A stretch of 64,000 nucleotides of DNA from Crossaster papposus (taxonomy: Eukaryota; Echinodermata; Asteroidea; Velatida; Solasteridae). The stretch spans positions 1,178,001 to 1,242,000 of the forward strand of contig JBAIAA010000890.1 in assembly GCA_037893245.1 (NCBI GenBank). Direction: 5' to 3'. Positions 55,501-64,000 of the stretch are shown here, piece after piece; position 1 is the stretch's first letter, and every line of letters begins with the position of its first letter. The position numbers and the translations under genes are program-made. A model generated the notes under the pieces. It did not search any database and was not told where the DNA came from. It saw nothing but the letters and a program-made list of their open reading frames with translations.

Positions 55501-57312
55501 TCGCCATACGGTGATAGAATGTAGATTTTATTGTTGTGTGGCATATAATCACCGATGCGTTCAAGGAAGAAACGAAGCCATGCCAGACATGATGCTGTTT
55601 TAGCACTGAAAAAATTAATAAAAAATAGGCCTATAATATGCATCATTAAAAGCCAAATATTTGTTGTATACGACATCGCAAAAAGGCAGCCACTGCGTAT
55701 ATAGCCTAGCCTCATAAATGTGGCTCAAATACTGGATCTACTTCAAATTGTTAACCATGGCACGTACAGCGCGGTCATATATGTAAAAATGGGGAGGTCT
55801 CAAAAACATTACATAATGGACATGGATCTGTATAAAGGGTACAAAAACTGCGGTTTGGGCTGTTTTAACTTGCTAATCATTCCATAAAGTATGACCTTGT
55901 TATAATGTTCCAAAACTTGGGGTTCTGTCATTTGTCTGACATTAAACAATCGTCAAAATGCATTAAATTAATATACGTACATGACATATCCAGGCCTTTA
56001 GTACATGTAGTTGGATTAAGATTCAGATGCATTATGGGTAGCATGGCTAATGACGTCATGTATACCGATCGCACGTCCAGTTGGTACTATGCACAGCATA
56101 TATGACCCAACACGAGGTATCTTAGGGCGTTTACCAAATGGGGCTTGAGGTTTGGGGCTTGGGGCTAGGCTCGGGCTTAGCTTGGGCTTGGCTAGGCTCG
56201 GGCTTCATCATAAAGCAAAATGGCGGCCAAAACGATTCGTACGGTCAGGCTTCGGGAGGCTTCGGCTGGCATATGGCTTCGGTTATCGATACTCTGATCA
56301 GCGCGCGTCGCGAACTGAAATAAAAACTTTTGATTTTTATCGCTGGTGATATGAAATTTGGTCTGACAAAGTTTATTCTTCGAAGGTTTTCAAAATATAC
56401 AATGAATTTTAGTAGGTATTTTTTAGGAAATACGGTAGGGGGGGGGGGGGGGGGTTGAAGTAGATGCTTAGTTGAGTGCTTCTAGACATACGTTTTTTGA
56501 AACAGTTTTTCCGACTTCTGACAGCCAACCCCAAATACTATAGACGTAGCCTACCTTAATGCGATCCTTCCTTTATTGCCATGAGTAGAGATGCTGTGGC
56601 CCTTAAAGAAAGCCTTTCTTGCCGAGTTGAATTTGAACTTGCTCACTCCTTGGAGATGACAAAATGCTGCCCAGCACACAGATCTGCCTTTAAAAACAAA
56701 GCACGATCGTGATGTTTTCTGGCGCTCGTGTCGCCCCCCTTTCTGCTGACTGATGAGGTTCTCTTTCAAGCATGCTAATATATATTGCTTCTGCTCTGCT
56801 TCATTACGAATGACAAAAGAGCTGTGGAGTTGCCAAATTTCGCTTGGCGAAAATCCTAACTGGCACTCTCTACTACAGCATGCCTGGCGTCCATACACAT
56901 CAACACTTAGGTCGATTTTAGTAACATATGTCTCTTCCGGTAAACGGAAATTTCTAGGCCTAACATGACAGGGTGTAGTTTCAGTGTTGTCACGGTTTTC
57001 TGATCCTATTCCTAACGGTAACGTTAGGCCTGGTGTTGTTGAGGAAGGCGATGGCTGTGTCTGCGATGATGATGGACGTTTACATGGCTGAGACTGAAAG
57101 CTCTCCGAGGAGGATATGGAGGACTCGATTTCACAGCAGAAAATATCACTGATGTTACTGTTACTGTTGGGCCTAGGACCAGGCCACCAGTCTTGTTCCA
57201 AACGGGAAGTTGACGAATACAAAGAAGTTGGTTCGGAATTTTGAACTCCAATAATCACATCGTCATCATGATCACCTACTGCCGGTCCCATGGCCTCGGC
57301 CTCGTTCATCAT
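49597..57312 (-). CDS. 11-exon gene, candidate RNase H-like protein (DUF7869-like family)
   Basis: Exons (minus): 57312-56555, 55605-55406, 54976-54855, 54639-54470, 54133-53979, 53516-53433, 52501-52396, 51478-51411, 51099-50938, 50726-50595, 49980-49597. All junctions have GT...AG and phases agree outside exon 2. About 780 residues: Ser-rich N-terminus; Cys cluster ACCSRECQLGFS and VCWAAFCHLQGVSKFKF (HTH-like); KCSICTALKEERRFATKNTE; IIIDGMDQSKTNLPSL; GVLFHTDSPGGM; MDNCFRENKNRYILAA; NFLPVGHTHEDVDQLFSRIA; C-terminal WMEIHWYSGQWTTPWKPSF. DGMDQ, MDNC and HTHEDVDQ in this order suggest an RNase H-like triad (inference). I recall this pattern from multi-copy uncharacterised metazoan proteins, probably DUF7869. 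Exon 2 needs a frame change near 55520-55545; exon 10 has an in-frame TAG at 50667-50669 unless splicing uses the AG just there. It may be a young pseudogene or contain read errors. Confidence 0.8.
50150..50350. repeat. AGGTCA-rich dispersed repeat in an intron
   Basis: GAAGGTAAAGTCATTTGAGG and AAGGTCAAAGGACATCTGAG, each followed by TCAAGTTGTAAAAAT and CATTTGAAAAC-like words. A related copy lies at about 39700-39870 with GGTCGAAGGCCATCTGGGGTC and CATTTGAAAAC. Confidence 0.5.
51585..51690. repeat. Short duplication in an intron
   Basis: GTTTTCCTCTTCTTACT with GTCAGCATGTTATTTAAAGT is repeated about 70 bp later, plus one extra partial copy. Intronic; no function seen. Confidence 0.7.
52769..53298. 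mobile_element. Element B, 13-bp TIR, inverted relative to element A
   Basis: ATTCATAAATACC (52769-52781) and GGTATTTATGAAT (53286-53298). Subterminal sequences match those of element A in reverse orientation: GGGACAGTTTAGGCATTCCT, GAGAGCCCGTCACGTGGCCG, and CGAAATTTACTTGCGACAAT. The middle (52870-53190) is unrelated to that of A. It sits in the intron between exons 53433 and 52501 of the 11-exon gene. Confidence 0.8.
53299..53420. mobile_element. Palindromic element P2, one arm partly deleted
   Basis: GGGAATAAATGTGTGTTCGG ... CGGTATTAATCACT, then directly CTTCGGCTCGGTTAATTATC and the complete other arm to ACACATTTATTCCC. Compared with the copy at 46925-47089, about 45 bp from the core outward is missing on one side, so the long hairpin is broken. 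The exon-6 splice donor lies only a few bases beyond (53427-53432). Confidence 0.8.
54755..54830. repeat. CCCAACTATNGTTGG repeats in an intron
   Basis: Three or four imperfectly palindromic units such as CCCAACTGCAGAACTACAGT, TCCCAACTATTGTTGGAATG and TCCCAACTATAGTTAGGA. Small inverted repeats; no function seen. Confidence 0.6.
56135..56210 (+). repeat. G-rich minisatellite in intron 1 (possible G-quadruplex)
   Basis: Repeats of GGGGCTTG, GGGCTAGGCTC and GGGCTTAGCTT. Four or more G-runs of 3-4 within 40 bp could fold as a quadruplex on the plus (non-template) strand. A G run of about 17 lies at 56438-56453. Confidence 0.55.
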
Positions 57313-58158
57313 GTTCGTTTATGCCGTTGCGTTATCATGGACATGGTTATGCTTCACATCACATGAGACGTCAGCTCATGACACTGCTGTGACATCAGTA
57401 ACGTTAGACCGGGCCCGCGGGCACCGTTTTTATGTTGTCGCATAACGGCACACAATTACAACTAGAGAAAACTAGGCCTAGAATAGGCCTAGGCCTACAC
57501 ACATATACATGACTGACATTAACATTATACTGACGTTAAAATCCATTCCGCTCCATCATAAATCAGACAAAAAAAGGCGCGCGATCACTGCATTATGGCA
57601 TGCCAACTTGCCTTCTTTGGTCTGGTATTCCGACTCACACGCTGAGCGTCGTAAAAATATGTTCACAGTGCGTTAGCCAGACTTATATTACACCGCCAAG
57701 ACAACAAATTACACTGGTTCCGCTATATTTTCGTCCCAATGCAATTTTAATGAACAAACAGGAAACCAGTGAAAATTGTTCGGCAGACGATAATCACCGT
57801 CTTGTCGAAATGAATTGGACCTAACCATTTTCCATGTGGGTTGTGTCATTACCCCACAAGCAGCAATAACCATTATAATGAATCTAAATAGAAAATATCT
57901 CCCAAACCAATACAAAATATACCCAAAATAATTTTTACCAACTTTAATTTTCACTACAAATATAATTCAAATAATTAGTTTGTATAGACATCGCGCAAAC
58001 ACACGCTTTACTCAACCCTAGCTTTAGAATGAATATACAACTTTGATAAAAAGGCGCTTAAGTTCGATGCTCAGCGCGCGCTAGCGCTATGCGCATGCGC
58101 TATGCAGATTCACTAAGTGAAAGTCGACGGTAACAGTTAGGCCCAAGTTTGAAACAAA
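57313..58158. promoter_or_regulatory. Shared divergent promoter region with NRF1-type site
   Basis: 846 bp separate the start codons of two divergently read genes. The region contains GAGACGTCAGCTCATGAC near 57365 and, 58 bp before the plus-strand ATG, the perfect palindrome GCGCATGCGC (58091-58100) in TATGCGCATGCGCTATG, the textbook NRF1 binding site in animals. No TATA box stands out. Bidirectional use is inferred from spacing. Confidence 0.5.
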
Positions 58159-61100
58159 ATGACAAAAGGAAAGCTTTGGTGGCTTGTAAAACAGGACGAT
58201 GGGGTGCATATTTACGTCAGTGACCCCAAGAAAAAAGATTCCAGCAGCCCTTTGAGGCAATACAGCACTGGTATTCACAGGCAAATTTCCCATGAAGTAG
58301 GCTATGTAACTTCAGCGAGCACAGTTAATGGAAAACAACTGGCACTGAACAGACGGGTTGTAGAACCAATTATGGTAAGTACTAGACCGAGTTACTGGCC
58401 TCTAGTTATCGCTTTTTTAACATTTGGACATCATCTGGCGCTAGAGGCCGAGGACCTTAACGCGTTAAATTCCTAATGTCTTAAATGTGATTAAAAAAGT
58501 CGAACAAATCCACACAAAAACCTAACAAAATACCTTAAAATCACCAAACAGCCTTCCATGTGTTAACATAACAGGTCAAAGTGTATCGACCGGTGGTAAA
58601 CAACAAGCGCGCGGCGCAGCGACTGTTTTATGTCATTATTATTGTTTTGTTATTATTATAATAAACATTAGTATTTTGCATTGTCATACTCATCGCGATT
58701 GCAAGCATTGTGCGCTATCCCCGCCCGAGAGCGATTGGTGTCTCCTCATCAGCACGCAGCCACCGTACAGCTTGTGCCATGACATAAAACAGTCGCTGCG
58801 CCACGCGCTTGTTGTTTACCACCGGTCGATACACTTTGACCTGTTACGTCACTGACATCCACGATATGATGCGCGCGCACGTCCATATTCTTTCCTGCCG
58901 GCCATGACAGCAACTGTGCAGTAGTCGCTCGAATACTGGGTCGAATTTCCTGGATTTGCAAGCAAATAATTGATCGTGAGTACCCCCGAAGACCACCCCG
59001 ACGTACTTGGACACACATGGAAGGCTGTTTAGGTGATTTTAAGGTATTTTGTTAGGTTTTTGTGTGGATTTGTTCGACTTTTTTAATCACATTTAAGACA
59101 TTAGGAATTTAACGCGTTAAGGTCCTCGGCCTCTAGTAGCGCCAGATGATGTCCAAATGTTAAAAAAGCGATAACTAGAGGCCAGTAACTCGGTCTAGGT
59201 AAGTACATCCCACCGATTCCCCATACGGCAGTGATTTCAGTTTTTTTAAACAAAGTTAAGCTAGGCCGGCTAGTATACGGAGGGAGTCCAGTATACGGCC
59301 ACAGAATGGGGCTATAGGCTAGGGCCTAACACGTCCGTGCAGGCGCGTACAACAACAGAGGGCGCTCTGCTATATAGTAACGATACATGAAATGAAATGA
59401 TACTGCAGAGAGCTAAAGTGCCCTAGCTCGACCTGTTTATATAGTGCGACCAGCTGTACGTCATGTACGTACGTGCCTGTGCAGAGGTGTCCATATTGTT
59501 TCAAAAATGTTATCGCAAAAGAAATTGGGACTTCAGCATGTTCAGGTTGCAGATTTATAGAGGACACCAGATGCAACCATGCATGGGAAAATCCATATTT
59601 CGAAATATTAACATATATATATAGCACTATGAGCACAGTTTACTCTAGACTATAGGGTTATATATACTATGACTGAGCACAGTTTACTCTAGACTATAGG
59701 GTTACATATATAGCACTATGAGCACAGTCTACTCTAGACTATAGGGCTAAATTGGGCCTAGCTCTGCAGTGGATCTAGGCCTAACTTACATTCGGCCTTG
59801 GGTTGTAAAGTAAGGCCTGTAGGTCTAGGCCCTAAACTTACTAAGTTAAGCCTGCCCTAGGCCTAACCAAACTTTGAATGCTTTTCTCAGCCATTTTCCC
59901 AGTTTTTCACTGAGGACACATGAAAGAGCTATGCCTATAATGGGCACATGCCCTAGCTAAAAAGCATCAGAACACAGGTCACAGACAAAGATGTACAACA
60001 TGGTCAATACGTGGAGACAACATTAATGTTGGTGACATCAGGTTGAACATCAACAGTAGGACGAGAATATGTTAAAGTATCCCCTTTAGAGCTAATTATA
60101 AAGCATATTGAAAAAAATGTTGGGTCTAATACATGTATAGGCCTAGGCATATTATATAATTTGTATTTCTCGGCACTAGGCCCATGCATTTTAAAGCCTA
60201 TAATTATATTTCCACCCCAGTTCAGATTTAGTGGGCCGGAAGACAAGTGCCAGATCTTATCTCGCCATCAGTTTGAGTGGAGTCAAACTCCCTTCAGCAA
60301 GATATTTAAGCTGCACAACACAGCTGCTGCTTTTGTGTTGAAGTTGAATGAGGCAATTCAACATACTCCTGGTGAAGATGACGAGGAGGACGAGGAGGAA
60401 ATGGACTTGGAAATAGAAAGCCAATCGCAACAGTCGGGCAGTCAAAGGTAAAGACCTAATAAGAAAATAGCTTCACACAAAAATCTGGATGACGTGTAGA
60501 TGACACATTTTTTTCCAGGATTAAAAATGTATGACGGTTATAAAAGTCACAAAATTTTGAGCCTTTTTCATAATTTTTCTCGTTAAAAAGGTATTTATTT
60601 ATTTTATTAAAGAGAATAACAGTGCGAGGACCCAGTCATTACTGCGTGATAATGACCGGTCCTCGCACTGATTTATTCCCTAAATATTCCCTTTCCAACA
60701 GCCAATCTAGCCAACCAGATCCAAAAGAAAACGTGTGCAGTCAACCTCCTAGAAAGCGCCCCAAAGTCATCACAACCAGAGAGGATTACGAGAGTGTAGT
60801 GCCGAAGTTCTGCCTCGGTAAATATGGCTAATACATTATACATGTATATTAAATTGTTATTTACTGTCTGCAATAATTCCCCCAATCGTAGGTTTGACAG
60901 TTCAGTCCTACCAACCGAATTTAGAAGATGAATGGGCAGTGGTTTTGTGACTCCTCTTAAGGTATGAGCAATAGCTACACTAACAATGGTCAAACTGTAT
61001 AATAAGTATGGCCCCACAAGAGGGTCGCTATTTAAAAGGATGGACACAGTTTTATAAAATTGGTACCTGATGGCGGCAACAAATTGCTATATCGAACGAT

Positions 61101-62839
61101 CGCTATACCGAACAAAATCTGTGAATCCTATGATATTCGTTATAGAGGCGTTTCATGTAGTACCAAGTTTACTAGCTTCTTGATGCCGGTATTATTTTCC
61201 GCACTCACCGGATTATAGGGCCTACGCATGACTGTATTAGCAGTTTTGTCCAACAGCTGTACTGCACAATAGAAAAACGTGTACAGCAGCGTTGCACAGC
61301 TAGCTGACAGCATTCTGGATGGATTAGCATGCCGCGGCCATACAGTTTTTCCTGGTGTCATCATATACAATGGGTTAAACCAACGAAAGACCAACACACA
61401 TTGTACATGGTAATTGTACAAACCTAGAAACATGTACTGTACATATGTATAATTATACACTTATACTGTGTTTTTTTCCTTCTAAATACAGGCCACTTTG
61501 AGATCAGTATTGACAAGTTGGGATTAGGGGAACAGATTCGCCCTATTGACAGAGAATTTGTTGACACCTTGAAAAAGGAGCTCACAACATTTTCAGATGA
61601 ATGCTATCAGCCTGTGTGCGCTCTTTTACAGAATGTTTCAGCCTCCCAATTCGACAGTAAAAAGGTATTCAACATTAAATCATATTTTGTGTAAACATAT
61701 TTATTTTAGAAACAGATTGGCACATTATGGCAAGTTTTTTTTCTCCTTTCTGAAAATTAATTTCTTGATGCAAGATTTTATATTAATTACAATATGATAA
61801 TGTCTGCAAACGTGTTGGCTTGCTAAGGTCAGGTGTAATTTTTTTAATTTTTTTTTAGGACATTCTTCAAACAAGGATGGTTCTTGAACCACGTGTCTTA
61901 TTACCTACTTTCGTGATTACCATGTATTTTACAACTTGATATAAAATGAACGTTACTTACACATAGAAGTTCACTATATTACATCTACAGTATGACCTAA
62001 GTTTGATTGCAAATTGTTTTCAAAAGAGACAAATTCGAGCTTTTTTAAAATTTGACAAAACCATATGCAAGTGTGATTGGAATTGGTCACTTAATTACTT
62101 GCAAGAACAATTATTTCTTTAGATACATAACATTATCAGTAGTGTTTTACATAACGACCTAGGATACCCTTTTTTGTTTCCTTTGTTCCTGTACTATAAC
62201 CTAATCCCATGTACTCTAACACTGGAGGACAACATTTTAACACAAGAACACCTGATGAGGACTGAAATGATCTGTTCGCCTGTTGTGTTTGTTTCGTTTG
62301 GGGTTATGTAGAACATGTCCATGTACGTTTGTTATATGGTGTAAATCGAGGAGTTTCCTTTGTTCCTCTCGAAAATTCCCTTTGTTTTCCGACGGCTCTC
62401 GTTGGTTTTGTACACGAATCTCAATCGAGGTCGTCCTCGATTCTAACCCTAACCCCAATTCACCTTCGTGTCGCCAGGTATGTGTCCTCCATTTACACCA
62501 TAACCAAACGCACCCCTACACACACATATTCAAGTTGTCACTGAGTGGGTGGAGCAGGGAAAAATAATATCCCCATTTCAATGTATGTCACAAATTATGT
62601 ATGTCACAAATTATTCAATACTGTACGCTCAATTTCAGGTGAATGAATACCAGTATTTGGTGCTTGGTGGCCAGCACCTTGTTGTGGCTTCTAGGGAGTT
62701 GCACCAGAAGGATCAAACTATCTTCAAGGACAGATGGTGTGTAGTCTATGCTGAGCTTAATGAAGAACAACTGATGTGGCTGTCTCATCGCCACAACATC
62801 ACTCACAGCTGTCACAAACCTATGACCCTGAAAGACAAG
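58159..62839 (+). CDS. Multi-exon gene ending in a ParB-like domain (3' end not found)
   Basis: Exons: 58159-58374, 60221-60447, 60702-60817, 61492-61664 and 62639-62839, all with GT...AG junctions and fitting phases; about 311 residues so far. Start MTKGKLWWLVKQDDGVHIYV follows an NRF1-type site. The middle has an acidic stretch (GEDDEEDEEEMDLEIES) and a basic motif PPRKRPKV that could be a nuclear signal. The last exon, EYQYLVLGGQHLVVASREL, DRWCVVYAELNEEQLMWLSH and RHNITHSCH, follows the ParB/Srx pattern (GG-H motif, VYA-L-E, HN). In bacteria ParB folds bind CTP and DNA; metazoan relatives are uncharacterised, so a nucleotide- or DNA-related role is only inferred. Downstream exons would be expected, but a foldback element lies just there. 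It is divergent to the 11-exon gene. Confidence 0.75.
58383..59197. mobile_element. 815-bp Mutator-like foldback inserted on a splice donor
   Basis: Starts TAGACCGAGTTACTGGCCTC and ends with its reverse complement GAGGCCAGTAACTCGGTCTA. It is flanked by GGTAAGTAC on each side (58374-58382 and 59198-59206), a 9-bp target duplication. Arms extend inward through AACGCGTTAA, CCTAACAAAATACCTTAAAA and GTGTATCGACCGGTGGTAAA. The right arm has about 170 bp (58848-59018) absent from the left, so the left arm has a deletion. The target word is the splice donor of exon 1 (G/GTAAGT), so the insertion made a second donor 824 bp downstream. The 89-codon frame inside is not a transposase. Confidence 0.93.
59473..59660 (+). 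other. Open frame with Cys/His spacing, doubtful
   Basis: After an AG at 59480 the frame reads RCPYCFKNV, SACSGCRFIEDTRCNHAW, giving a C-x2-C ... C-x2-C ... C-x-H pattern. No donor follows, the frame ends in a small repeat, and exon phases of the ParB-like gene join without it. Possibly an alternative or chance exon. Confidence 0.15.
59625..59755. repeat. Tandem repeat of GAGCACAGTTTACTCTAGAC
   Basis: Three units of about 45-55 bp, each with ACTATGAGCACAG(T)(T/C)TACTC, then TAGACTATAGGG. Intronic. Confidence 0.8.
60547..60682. mobile_element. P1 element, short copy with its terminal block
   Basis: GTCACAAAATTTTGAGCC through AAAAAGGTATTT (60547-60597), then AACAGTGCGAGGACCCAGTC, TTACTGCGTGATAATGACC, and directly GGTCCTCGCACTGAT. 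The core and most of one arm are deleted, leaving a short hairpin. It lies in the intron before the exon at 60702, about 20 bp from that acceptor. Confidence 0.8.
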
Positions 62840-62952
62840 GTTAATATAATTAAACAATTTCATAAACCTTATAATATTATATAAACCATTTTTTCTTATA
62901 TTAGACTAAAAGTCCCATAGGTTTTTCATATTTCATTTTATTTCTTAACAGA

Positions 62953-63112
62953 TCACTGTAAGACCCGAAGACAATAAAACCCTTTGTTTGAACGAAAAAC
63001 GTGAAAAATAAAGAATATAGGCCCCATTGTCACGTCGTGAAAAGAAAACCTTTTGTAGTTTTCACTTTTTTTGTTCCGACAAAGGGTTTTCTTGTCTTCG
63101 GATCGCAATTAA
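62953..63112. mobile_element. Small foldback downstream of the ParB-like exon
   Basis: GACCCGAAGACAATAAAACC ... and its inverse GGTTTTCTTGTCTTCGGATC, arms about 46 bp, spacer about 65 bp. An acceptor-like TTAACAG followed by ATCACT stands immediately before the left arm, where the next ParB-like exon would be expected, so this element may have entered that exon. No target duplication was identified. Confidence 0.55.
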
Positions 63113-63119
63113 ATGTGAA

Positions 63120-63230
63120 GGTGTTATATGTAACTAACCAATTAAGATTAGAGGACGAGCCTCTGCGAAAAGAAAAGGAGAAGAAAAAAAAACCAAAAAA
63201 ACCAAAAAAACCAAAAAAAAACAAAACAAA
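63120..63230. repeat. Stray satellite-unit fragment and A-rich tract
   Basis: GTAACTAACCAATTAAGATT followed by AGAGGACGAGCCTCTGCG matches the 87-bp satellite unit at 43.9-45.1 kb. The following AAAAACC repeats open a Lys/Pro-rich frame that is not a gene. Confidence 0.6.
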
Positions 63231-63553
63231 CAAACTATGGATTAAAGGATATTTCCTAAAATGTTTAAATGGTATTTGTTTGTACCAGCAGGGCGTCCTT
63301 AATGACATAAACAAGTTTCGGCCAATCCTTGTCTATTTTTTATTGTTGTGGTCATCTTTACTCCACTTCTTAGAAGTCTTATAATTGGGATCGGAACTTT
63401 TGCCTAAAGACCTCAAAAGAATTATAAAAAAAAGAGATAGCGGCACGTAAAGTAGTTGCCATAGCCAGTTTGGCCTAATTTATACACGATTTTTAACGGT
63501 GTTCTTTATTTTTGCTTTCTGTTTCCTAAATGACGTTTAATGATTGGTCGATG

Positions 63554-63865
63554 TCACATTTTTTCTTCACAGATTCTAAGAACCGTTTCCATGGTGAAAA
63601 GCGATGTTGTTGTTTCCACGGTCGCCGCTAAAACTTGGCAAAAATTGCGTGTCGACGGGTCAGCAACTGTCCATCCGTGCAGCCGTTCTGCAAAACTGCC
63701 CGTTTCCAACGTATAGATGAATCCATTCAGACATACATGGGCATTGTGGGCCAGTAGCCCTGTATCCCTATAGTAATTTAACGTCACATGGTCTTCCTGC
63801 TCGAGAATGAAACAACCTTTTCTTCGTATTGTTAACTGTTGTGTTTGAAAAAGTGCCTGAGTCAA
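63554..63865 (-). CDS. Open frame of protein-like composition, unrecognised
   Basis: A 103-codon minus-strand frame with NAHVCLNGFIYTLETGSFAE and LHGWTVADPSTRNFCQVLAA has balanced composition, unlike the low-complexity frames nearby. I cannot assign a family. The plus strand of the same segment also has an AG-bounded frame (63575 on), weaker in composition. It could be an exon of a gene continuing beyond the window. Confidence 0.25.
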   Translation of the reverse strand: MTQALFQTQQLTIRRKGCFILEQEDHVTLNYYRDTGLLAHNAHVCLNGFIYTLETGSFAERLHGWTVADPSTRNFCQVLAATVETTTSLFTMETVLRICEEKM

Positions 63866-64000
63866 GTGGTAATGGCAATAATTACAATAAAATAGATATT
63901 AACTATACGCAGTTGCGGTAGGCATTGATCCACAAGGGGACATTTGAGGAAACGAGACGCTTTATGTATGCAATTCGGCGTCGAGAAAAGTCCCACACGC

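Noticed and set aside
58749-59018. An 89-codon gene within the foldback arm
   Set aside because: It lies wholly inside TIR sequence and has no family resemblance.
63001-63384. Frame with a Lys/Pro-rich KKPKKPKK segment
   Set aside because: It spans a foldback, a satellite piece and an A-rich tract; no conserved domain.

Overview
The window reads as nuclear DNA of a marine invertebrate. It is AT-rich, with small exons bounded by GT...AG introns, tRNA-derived SINEs, CR1-type and Helentron-type fragments, many terminal-inverted-repeat elements, and frequent ACATGTACATGT and TAGGCCTA words. My impression is an echinoderm or a related deuterostome; that is an inference from repeat style and gene families, not a match. 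There is no bacterial or organellar gene organisation. Most open frames above 60 codons look like chance frames.

Layout. 1-6.3 kb: a direct duplication, then about 1-kb repeat units dense in TGACGTCA, CACGTG and CCGGAAGT words, with a Helitron-like 3' end. 6.3-9.2 kb: AT-rich, no gene seen. 9.2-9.9 kb: minus-strand SINE with a triplicated head. 11.2-13.6 kb (perhaps to 18.0 kb): phase-compatible minus-strand exons of a gene I do not recognise, with a Helentron fragment (14.3-15.6 kb) in an apparent intron. 20.3-26.1 kb: a complete three-exon gene for a small RPA1-like OB-fold protein; its 4.6-kb second intron is full of duplications and a 10-bp minisatellite. 26.5-31 kb: tandem repeats, a second block of the Helitron-like repeat, and a Polinton fragment. 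32.3-35.7 kb: a decayed multi-exon gene with a transposase-like core, broken by a 960-bp element with a 7-bp target duplication. 35.8-36.9 kb: a CR1-type reverse-transcriptase fragment. 36.9-42.1 kb: nothing recognised. 42.1-45.1 kb: a satellite with 76- and 87-bp units, holding a SINE and a TTAA-flanked MITE. 45.8-49.6 kb: a 184-bp tandem repeat and nested palindromic elements. 49.6-57.3 kb: an 11-exon minus-strand gene with a candidate RNase H-like acidic core. 58.2-62.8 kb: a divergent plus-strand gene ending in a ParB-like exon.

The most striking parts are (i) the divergent pair (candidate DDE-like protein and ParB-like protein) sharing an 846-bp promoter with a perfect NRF1-type palindrome; (ii) a foldback element inserted on a splice donor, duplicating it as a 9-bp target site; (iii) a nested set of palindromes sharing one core, GAGCCGAAGGCGAGG; and (iv) a repeat that spreads a fused CACGTG/TGACGTCA site. 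All identifications are by reading and remembered family motifs; no search was run.
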